This document shows, in pieces, positions 58,025 through 64,000 of a stretch of 64,000 bases of DNA (its first letter is position 1; each line of letters begins with the position of its first letter). The stretch is from Snodgrassella alvi (GTDB taxonomy: Bacteria > Pseudomonadota > Gammaproteobacteria > Burkholderiales > Neisseriaceae), in NCBI RefSeq assembly GCF_002777745.1, contig NZ_MEIO01000027.1, forward strand, positions 107,662 through 171,661, written 5' to 3'. The translations under genes were made by a program, and so were the position numbers. Under the pieces are notes generated by a model that was given only the letters and a program-made list of their open reading frames with translations, searched no databases and was not told the DNA's origin.

Positions 58025-58648
58025 TATAAAAGCTCCTCAATACATTATTTAACATGAAGATACTGAATCCATAACTATTATGGCTTTTTTGTATTGAAAT
58101 TAAATTTTTTAAATTATGAAATTGCGATATATTTTGAAATTTTATTTCAAATAATCCATGATTGATAGAATCCGATTTTAATTGTCATTATTGCCTTAAA
58201 AAGTTCTGCAAAAATGTTTAAAATTCTCTATCATTGAACAAAAGAGAATTGTGAAAAATTGTTGATCTTCAAATTGCAACGATATCGAAAAGCTGAGGCT
58301 GGAATACATGACAAAGAATTTTGCTGCAAATAAAAAAGAAGTGATCATATTTTGTATAAATGACCAGATAACCCATATCCTGAGATTAAAAGCACAGGAG
58401 TAAGTGTATTCAAAACTCAATCAACAATACTTAGCGATCAAACCAAATACATTGATCACAAATATTCGATTCATATCTGCTTGCTAACTTCCAGCATACA
58501 AGAAGCGTAACAAAGAGTGGTTAACGATATATATAGCTCAGAGCATCCTCATAAGGAATTAAGCCATATGATACCGATAGAATATAAATAATTTAAATAA
58601 ATACATAAACTTCTATGTAACTGCTGTACTAACAATAAGGTATTTATA
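58025..58648. other. Divergent control region between arcA and the Lrp/AsnC gene
   Basis: About 620 very AT-rich bases. TTGAAAT-type motifs recur near arcA (58094-58099 and 58134-58150). No intact gene was seen; the short frames here show no family match. It probably contains the promoters of the arc operon and of the regulator. Confidence 0.5.
58134..58150. promoter_or_regulatory. Perfect palindrome upstream of arcA, possible operator
   Basis: TTGAAAT-TTT-ATTTCAA, arms of 7 bases, about 110 bases ahead of arcA. Its shape resembles ArgR- or Lrp-type AT-rich operators but is not an exact match to the E. coli ArgR box. The assignment is only a suggestion. Confidence 0.4.
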
Positions 58649-59113
58649 ATGAAATTGGATAATATAGACAAAAGAATACTTAGAATACTTCAACGAGAAG
58701 GCAATATTCAAAATAACGAACTTGCCAAAAAAGTAGGATTATCCCCATCTCCATGTCTGCGTCGTATTAAAATATTAGAAGATTCTGGATTTATCAAACA
58801 ATATGTTGCCTTGCTGGATAAAAAAACCATTAATAAGCAATTAATAGTGTATGTCAGAATAAAGATAGATATCGCAAACACAAACTCCGCCGCCATAGAA
58901 AGATTTATATATGAAGTGAAATCATTGTCACAAATTCAAGAGTGCTACGTGATGGCCGGAGAAAATGACTTCTTACTGCGAGTATTGTGTAAAGACTTAG
59001 AAGAGTACAGAAGCTTTCAAGTAAATACCTTATCATTATTACCCGGTGTCTGTAATATCAGAACAGAGATACCATTACAAGTTGTCAAATGGACAACAGA
59101 AATAGATATCTAA
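58649..59113 (+). CDS. Lrp/AsnC family transcriptional regulator
   Basis: 154 residues. The N-terminal helix-turn-helix is DNIDKRILRILQREGNIQNN, ELAKKVGLSPSPCLRRIKIL, with the LSPSPCLRRI recognition helix typical of Lrp. The C-terminal RAM ligand-binding domain includes SQIQECYVMAGENDFLLRVL. Such proteins sense amino acids. Its position divergent from the arc operon makes that operon a likely target, with arginine or leucine as possible effectors; that is inference. The AAGG upstream of the ATG is 9 bases away. Confidence 0.9.
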   Translation: MKLDNIDKRILRILQREGNIQNNELAKKVGLSPSPCLRRIKILEDSGFIKQYVALLDKKTINKQLIVYVRIKIDIANTNSAAIERFIYEVKSLSQIQECYVMAGENDFLLRVLCKDLEEYRSFQVNTLSLLPGVCNIRTEIPLQVVKWTTEIDI

Positions 59114-59115
59114 AC

Positions 59116-59146
59116 AAAAAAGCCTGAATTTACAGGCTTTTTTATT
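59116..59146. terminator. Bidirectional intrinsic terminator
   Basis: Perfect 10-bp stem, AAAAAGCCTG and CAGGCTTTTT, with a 7-base loop. T runs exist on both strands; it ends both the Lrp/AsnC gene and argS. Confidence 0.9.
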
Positions 59147-59148
59147 TC

Positions 59149-60885
59149 TCACATTTTATCTAATACATCTAATCCCAAAAGATCCATCCCTTGTTTCAAG
59201 ATTCTTCCCGTTAATCTGGCGATCTGTAAACGACTATTCCTGATTTCGTCTTTTTCCTTCAGAATCGGATATTTCTCATAAAATTTAGAGAATGAAGAAG
59301 CAAGCTGAAATAAATAGTTAGCAAGATAATGAGGCATACATTCTTTAGCCACAGAAACAACAACATCCTCAAACTGGATTAATAGACATAACAGGTTTTT
59401 TTCATCCTGCTCAGATACAGTAATAACATGATCTGCAATGGGTTCAATTGATTGCCCACTTTTATTCAGCAAACTTTGAATACGTGTATAAGCATACTGT
59501 AAATAAGGCGCAGTATTCCCCTCGAAAGACAACATACCTTCCCAGTTAAAAATATAATCACTCGTTCTGTTTTTAGATAAATCTGCATACTTTATCGAAG
59601 AAATACCAACAGCAGTTGAAATCTTAGTAATTTCATCATCAGATAACGCCGGATTTTTCTGGCGTACCAAATCTGAAGCCCTTTCAACAGCTTCATTCAA
59701 AAGATCAATTAATTTAACAGTATTACCATCCCGGGTTTTAAATGGTTTCCCATCTTTTCCCATCATAGTACCAAAAGCGATATGCTCCAGCTTAACATTT
59801 TCAGTAGCGAATCCCGCTTTATGTACAGTTGCAAAAAGCTCTTTAAAATGTAAACTCTGGCGAACATCAACAACGTACAGAATTCGATCTGCCTTTAAAT
59901 GTCTGACACGATATCGAATACATGCTAAATCAGTGGTCGAATATAGAAAACCACCATCGCGCTTCTGAATAATAAAAGGCGTAGGATTGCCATCCTTATC
60001 TTTAATCTCATCCAGAAATACAACCTTTGCGCCCTCACTATCTACCGCTATGCCTTTTGCAACAAGCTCATCAACAGTTGGTTGCAAATCATTATTATAT
60101 GTAGATTCACCTTTGAAATTACTTTCATTAACCAATAATCCGAGTTTCTTATAGACTTCTAAGCAATGTTTTTGGGACACTTGGACAAAACGACGCCATA
60201 AAGCGAGAACTTTTTCATCTCCGCTTTGTAATAACACTACATAGCTTCTGGCTGTTTCTGCAAATTCTTCTGACTCTTCAAATCTCTTTTTGGCATTCCG
60301 ATAAAATGCTTCCAGATCCACCAGCGCCACATCACCTTCCCCAACATTTTCTGTTTCAACCATATAAGTAATGAGCATACCAAATTGCGTTCCCCAATCG
60401 CCAACATGGTCTTGACTGAAAGCATCATGCCCTAAAAACCTCAATACCCTGTTTAAAGCATCACCAATAATACTGGCACGCAAATGACCAACATGCATCT
60501 CCTTAGCTAAATTAGCAGAAGGATAATCGATAGGTATAATCTGTTTCGGTTGTTTTTTTACACCTAATCTATCATCAACCAGACTTTCTAATGCCCTCTG
60601 ACTAAGAAAGCTGCCTGATAAAAAAATGTTAATAAAGCCAGAACCTAATACCTCAATAGTCTCCGCAATCCCCTCTGCTTTTAAACTGGCTAAATTACTT
60701 ACAATTTTTTCAGCCAGCTCTCTAGGATTTAATTTTAAAGATTTTGCAGCCGCCATAGCGCCGTTAATCTGATAGTGGCCAAATTCAGGTTTTGATGCAG
60801 GACGCAGCAAAGTAGCGTAAGAAGATAAACCACTATCTTCAAAAGCTTTATCCACATAACTATTTAAGAATTTTTGTAACTCCAT
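59149..60885 (-). CDS. argS: ArgS, arginyl-tRNA synthetase
   Basis: Charges tRNA-Arg; class I synthetase. It has 578 residues. The HIGH-type motif is in YPSANLAKEMHVGHLRASII near residue 121, and the N-terminal additional domain SYATLLRPASKPEFGHYQIN and the ALDK-like KLIDLLNEAVERA region are typical of ArgS, which lacks a clear KMSKS. The C-terminal anticodon-binding domain includes APYLQYAYTRIQSLLNK and ends LLGLDVLDKM. I chose the ATG at 60885 (MELQKFLNSYVDKAF) by family pattern; another ATG at 60900 adds five residues. The coding sequence is more AT-rich than most synthetase genes here. Confidence 0.94.
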   Translation of the reverse strand: MELQKFLNSYVDKAFEDSGLSSYATLLRPASKPEFGHYQINGAMAAAKSLKLNPRELAEKIVSNLASLKAEGIAETIEVLGSGFINIFLSGSFLSQRALESLVDDRLGVKKQPKQIIPIDYPSANLAKEMHVGHLRASIIGDALNRVLRFLGHDAFSQDHVGDWGTQFGMLITYMVETENVGEGDVALVDLEAFYRNAKKRFEESEEFAETARSYVVLLQSGDEKVLALWRRFVQVSQKHCLEVYKKLGLLVNESNFKGESTYNNDLQPTVDELVAKGIAVDSEGAKVVFLDEIKDKDGNPTPFIIQKRDGGFLYSTTDLACIRYRVRHLKADRILYVVDVRQSLHFKELFATVHKAGFATENVKLEHIAFGTMMGKDGKPFKTRDGNTVKLIDLLNEAVERASDLVRQKNPALSDDEITKISTAVGISSIKYADLSKNRTSDYIFNWEGMLSFEGNTAPYLQYAYTRIQSLLNKSGQSIEPIADHVITVSEQDEKNLLCLLIQFEDVVVSVAKECMPHYLANYLFQLASSFSKFYEKYPILKEKDEIRNSRLQIARLTGRILKQGMDLLGLDVLDKM

Positions 60886-61573
60886 TACCTCGCACCTCAT
60901 CTTTATATATTTATACTTGTATATATAACATAAAAAAATATAAAAGAAATTATAATTATTTATAGAATTTATTGATAAATTTGCTTTTTATTAAATTACT
61001 CAACAAAAAAAATAAATACATTGATACTAAACATATACTTATAAAAAATATATACCCATACTAAAAACAAAAACATTAGCACAAATATAGCAGATAAAAT
61101 ATAAACCATAATTTTTCTCATACAATTCAGAATTTCATCAATATACCAGCAACATGAATGGCATACTTTACTTACACAGACTTTATTAGAACAATAATAG
61201 CCACACGCTGAAAAAGGATTATAAATATTGCATAAATTATTGAGTATCAAACTAAAAACAACCAGCCCAATAGCAAAATCGCATCAACATCAAAACAGGC
61301 AGAAATTAAGATAATTATCAGTGATTCCGACCCGGATATAAACATAGATACTTAATACCTTGATAAACCAATAAAAAATATGTCAGTATAGAAACAATCA
61401 ATATCAGATAATCAAAAATTTTAAACCTATTCAAAACCACATCAATTTATTGCGCATGCCCGTTAATAATATTTTTATCTATAAATTCGTTTATCTGACA
61501 CCAGACATATATCAGCAAAATAAAAAAGTCAGCTTCACATCCAAAAACAAACAGCAAAAAATAGCAATAGATG
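60886..61573. other. Intergenic, AT-rich, before the lipoprotein array
   Basis: About 690 bases. A minus-strand 84-codon frame at 60996-61250 begins with TTG and has six or more cysteines ahead of a hydrophobic tail, but there is no ribosome-binding site and the base composition is that of the surrounding DNA, so I do not call it a gene. Nothing else was recognised. Confidence 0.4.
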
Positions 61574-62741
61574 TTGCCATTTATTTTTATCAAACTATGC
61601 TTTTTCACCATTAAATTCTACTTATTCCCCCACCGTGCACTTATAGTAAAAAATAATTATTGCTTTCAGCTTACCATTTCATTACATAGATTAATTTTTG
61701 TATAACTGCTTATTTATTTTAGATTAAAACTGTGCTAATTTCTATACTCGTCGCTACAGAGGATACATCAGTATGAAGAGCATATTTAAACCGTATTTCA
61801 AGCTTATCTGTTTAAGCTGCCTGCTACTGCTGGCCGGTTGTGATGATAAGCAGGCTGGTGATAAAGCGGCGCAGCAGCAGCCGGTGCTGGCACGTCATCA
61901 GGACAGATTTGGCCGCTATGATTCTATTGGTAATCTGGGCGGCAAGCCGGTAAGTATCCCCGGCGGGGTAGTGTTTACCTGGGTACGCTATATCGGCGAC
62001 CCGGGCGATTTTGATTCCAGCAAACAAGCGCAAAAGTATCAGCGCCCGCCGATTACTTACCAATTGCCTATTGAAGATATTGATTTTCAGTACCGGCTGA
62101 CAGATGGTGCAGTTAAAACCAGAAGAGAGCAAACGGAAGAGGATTATCTGCGTGATAACAGAACTTTGATTCCAGAGGGGAAGCCGTTTCCATGGGGCTA
62201 TACCATTGTTTACAATATTGTTGATCCACACCAGCCACTTAATTTTAATAAAGCACTAGCTGACGAATTACAAGCCACCAAGAAAGTCTGGCACTTTGAC
62301 TATTTTGAACAACCACAAAAAGTATATGGCTTAACTTATTTCAAAGCCAATAATGGGATTGATCCCAGCACCAATCAGCCATGGCAGGATAATATCGCCG
62401 GGCCGGATATTTTGATGTCCAAAAATGCGCAAGGTGAGATTAAAACCTATATTCTGTGTGATTTTGTTGGCGAAGTTCTGCAATGCAACCATCGATTTTA
62501 TCTTGATAATTTACCTATATTGATAAGCATAACTTATAACCGCCAGTATTTGAAACTCTGGCAGCAAACCCAAAAAAATATAGCCGGCATACTGGATAGC
62601 TGGGTGGTTACGGATAAAGGCGCATTAATTAAGAAGCAGGCAGGGAAGGTGTAAAAATTCCTGCTGATTATGTCTGTTGGGAAGCAGGTGTCTAAACTAC
62701 CGCTTTTAATAAAAACTGGCAGTCATCACTGGCAGAAAATC
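61574..62741 (+). repeat. Tandem repeat unit 1 (lipoprotein gene plus flanks)
   Basis: First ~1.17-kb unit, from TTGCCATTTATTTTTATCAA through the lipoprotein gene to the start of the next unit. Its 5' leader differs from those of units 2 and 3 at several positions (for example TTATTCCCCCACCGTGC against TTACCCCCACTACTGTGC), which marks it as the outer, older edge. Confidence 0.9.
61773..62654 (+). CDS. Lipoprotein of a tandem paralogous array, copy 1
   Basis: 293 residues. The signal peptide FKLICLSCLLLLAGC has a lipobox LAGC with Cys23 and Asp at +2 (CDD), which in E. coli favours inner-membrane retention, though Neisseriaceae may differ. The mature part is soluble, with FGRYDSIGNLGGKPVSIPGG and VFTWVRYIGDPGDF near the N-terminus and two later cysteines (CDFVGEVLQC) that may form a disulfide. 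I do not recognise the family. Tandem lipoproteins with patchy divergence suggest immunity proteins against toxins, adhesins or stress sensors; only the first has a known precedent in type VI secretion, and no toxin is in the window. GAGG precedes the ATG by 9 bases. Confidence 0.85.
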   Translation: MKSIFKPYFKLICLSCLLLLAGCDDKQAGDKAAQQQPVLARHQDRFGRYDSIGNLGGKPVSIPGGVVFTWVRYIGDPGDFDSSKQAQKYQRPPITYQLPIEDIDFQYRLTDGAVKTRREQTEEDYLRDNRTLIPEGKPFPWGYTIVYNIVDPHQPLNFNKALADELQATKKVWHFDYFEQPQKVYGLTYFKANNGIDPSTNQPWQDNIAGPDILMSKNAQGEIKTYILCDFVGEVLQCNHRFYLDNLPILISITYNRQYLKLWQQTQKNIAGILDSWVVTDKGALIKKQAGKV

Positions 62742-63913
62742 TTGCCATTTATTTTTATCAAACTATGCTTTTTCGCCATTAAATTCTACTTACCCCCACT
62801 ACTGTGCATTAATCGTAAAAAATGATTGTTGCTTTCAGCTTACCATTTCATTACATAGATTAATTTTTGTATAACTGCTTATTTATTTTAGATTAAAACT
62901 GTGCTAATTTCTATACTCGTTGCTACAGAGGATACATCAGTATGAAGAGCATATTTAAACCGTATTTCAAGCTTATCTGTTTAAGCTGCCTGCTACTGCT
63001 GGCCGGTTGTGATGATAAGCAGGCTGGTGATAAAGCGGTGCAGCAGCAACCGGCACCTGTAGTGCCCCATCAGGACAGATTTGGCCGCTATGACTCTATT
63101 GGTAATCTGGGCGGTAAGCCGGTAAGTATCCCCGGCGGGGTGGTATTTACCTGGGTACGCTATATCGGCGACCCGGGCGATTTTGACTCCAGCAAACAAG
63201 CGCAAAAGTATCAGCGCCCGCCGATTACTTACCAATTGCCTATTGAAGGTTTTGATTTTCAGTACCGGCTGACAGATGGCGCGGTAATGAGCTATAGAGA
63301 GCAAACAGAAGAGGATTATCTGCGTGATAACAGAACTTTGATTCCAGAGGGGAAGCCGTTTCCATGGGGCTACACCATTGTTTACAATATTGTTGATCCA
63401 CACCAGCCACTTAATTTTAATAAAGCACTGGCTGACGAATTACAAGCCACCAAGAAAGTCTGGCACTTTGACTATTTTGAACAACCACAAAAAATATATG
63501 GCTTAACTTATTTCAAAGCCAATAATGGGATTGATCCCAGCACCAATCAGCCGTGGCAGGATAATATTGCCGGGCCGGATATTTTGATGTCCAAAAATGC
63601 GCAAGGTGAGATTAAAACCTATATTCAATGTGATTTTGTTGGCGAAGTTCAGCAATGCAAGCATCGATTTTATCTTGATAATTTACCCTTATTGATACGC
63701 ATAACTTATAACCGCCAGTATTTGAAACTCTGGCAGCAAACCCAAAAAAATATAGCCGGCATACTGGATAGCTGGGTGGTTACGGATAAAGGCGCATTAA
63801 TTAAGAAGCAGGCAGGGAAGGTGTAAAAATTCCTGCTGATTATGTCTGTTGGGAAGCAGGTGTCTAAACTACCGCTTTTAATAAAAACTGGCAGTCATCA
63901 CTGGCAGAAAATC
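62742..63913 (+). repeat. Tandem repeat unit 2
   Basis: Second ~1.17-kb unit, starting with the same TTGCCATTTATTTTTATCAA. The unit is a few bases longer than unit 1, in part because of one added codon near residue 40 of the protein. The spacer behind its gene is identical to that behind copy 1 for all 174 bases that can be compared. Confidence 0.9.
62942..63826 (+). CDS. Lipoprotein of a tandem paralogous array, copy 2
   Basis: 294 residues, about 94% identical to copy 1. The signal peptide and lipobox (LAGC, Cys23) are the same. Differences fall in patches: the linker after the signal peptide (VLAR against APVVP), residues ~101-103 (EDI to EGF), ~116-118 (KTR to MSY), and the loop around the late cysteines (ILCDFVGEVLQCNH to IQCDFVGEVQQCKH), plus PILIS to PLLIR. 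The central core is nearly unchanged. The 5' leader and ribosome-binding site are the same as in copy 1, so expression is likely similar. Confidence 0.85.
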   Translation: MKSIFKPYFKLICLSCLLLLAGCDDKQAGDKAVQQQPAPVVPHQDRFGRYDSIGNLGGKPVSIPGGVVFTWVRYIGDPGDFDSSKQAQKYQRPPITYQLPIEGFDFQYRLTDGAVMSYREQTEEDYLRDNRTLIPEGKPFPWGYTIVYNIVDPHQPLNFNKALADELQATKKVWHFDYFEQPQKIYGLTYFKANNGIDPSTNQPWQDNIAGPDILMSKNAQGEIKTYIQCDFVGEVQQCKHRFYLDNLPLLIRITYNRQYLKLWQQTQKNIAGILDSWVVTDKGALIKKQAGKV

Positions 63914-64000
63914 TTGCCATTTATTTTTATCAAACTATGCTTTTTCGCCATTAAATTCTACTTACCCCCACTACTGTGCATTAATCGTAAAAAATGATTG
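63914..64000 (+). repeat. Start of tandem repeat unit 3 (truncated by window end)
   Basis: From TTGCCATTTATTTTTATCAA to the window edge the sequence equals the start of unit 2 exactly. A third lipoprotein gene would be expected about 110 bases beyond the window, but it is not seen. Confidence 0.8.

Noticed and set aside
58196..58420. 74-codon minus-strand frame between arcA and the Lrp/AsnC gene
   Set aside because: Phe/Ser-rich sequence as expected from AT-rich DNA, with no ribosome-binding site or recognisable domain.
58025..58648. FNR/ANR box controlling the arc operon
   Set aside because: Only half sites such as TTGATCACAAATAT were found; none matches both halves of TTGATNNNNATCAA.
60996..61250. 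Minus-strand 84-codon frame, cysteine-rich with a hydrophobic tail
   Set aside because: TTG start, no ribosome-binding site, base composition equal to the surrounding AT-rich DNA and no family resemblance.
1..64000. Neisserial DNA uptake sequences
   Set aside because: Known dialect 12-mers (GCCGTCTGAA-, AGGCTGCCTGAA- and AGGCAGCCTGAA-types) were not seen as repeated exact copies; partial matches such as CTGTCTGAA near 18996, 29966 and 32336 are too few to claim enrichment by eye.
1..64000. CRISPR arrays, insertion sequences, rRNA genes
   Set aside because: No regular short repeats with spacers, no transposase-like frame with inverted ends, and no rRNA sequence was recognised.

Overview
The window reads as a chromosomal segment of a betaproteobacterium of the family Neisseriaceae. 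The evidence is the tamA-tamB pair, a 61-residue DUF3460 protein, the glnE, hda, pcnB-folK and panB gene content, and protein sequences that look neisserial throughout. Coding regions have moderate GC, while the gaps between genes are long and very AT-rich. There is no insertion sequence, integrase, prophage or CRISPR array. A bee-gut Snodgrassella-like organism fits best: it has GABA, kynurenine, glycerate and arginine catabolism next to a decayed fructose-PTS gene. This genus assignment is inference, made without any database search.

Layout. 1-5390: tamA (5' end outside the window) and tamB, overlapping at TAATG. 6084-8784: a DoxX membrane protein divergent from a LysR regulator, followed by glycerate 2-kinase. 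8785-10671: an AT-rich accessory island with a broken small-protein gene, a DUF4760 membrane protein and an orphan 124-residue protein. 10778-23934: a long minus-strand housekeeping block with hda, a HAD phosphatase and a GNAT gene, then glnE, slyD, rep, ung, thiD, panB, a deoxynucleoside kinase, folK and pcnB. 24143-26237: plus-strand DUF3460, O-methyltransferase, TPR lipoprotein and purE. 26238-27671: a 1.4 kb desert that holds a fossil of a FruB-type PTS EIIA domain. 27672-33358: fadD, mnmA and gltX on minus, then asparaginase on plus. 33757-42639: a Set-type efflux transporter, then gabT-gabD-gabP, kynureninase and a second amino acid permease. 43015-51443: a DUF2628 protein, htpG with a clear heat-shock promoter, a conserved unknown, a low-molecular-weight tyrosine phosphatase, yebC, a vanZ-like gene, pepP and hslO. 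53016-60885: tRNA-Arg(ACG), the arcA-arcB-arcC-arcD arginine deiminase operon, an Lrp/AsnC regulator and argS. 61574-64000: a tandem array of about 1.17 kb units, each encoding a paralogous lipoprotein; two are complete and a third begins at the window edge.

How the genes fit together. Several clusters feed amino-acid-derived or organic-acid carbon and nitrogen into central metabolism. GabP, GabT and GabD take GABA to succinate. ArcD and ArcA-C take arginine to ornithine, ammonia, CO2 and ATP. Asparaginase yields aspartate and ammonia, kynureninase yields anthranilate and alanine, and glycerate kinase yields 2-phosphoglycerate. The only trace of sugar uptake seen is a pseudogene. From memory of the published literature, Snodgrassella alvi is unable to use saccharides, grows on host-derived acids including glycerate, and converts kynurenine to anthranilate; this window would encode two of those steps.

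The most unusual feature is the lipoprotein array at the right edge. The spacer after each complete gene is identical over all 174 visible bases, while the encoded proteins differ at about 16 positions grouped in patches. That suggests a young, diversifying family that continues outside the window. A T9-tailed intrinsic terminator between arcC and arcD, candidate sigma-32 promoters at htpG and hslO, and the two pseudogenes are the other points that simple ORF calling would miss.
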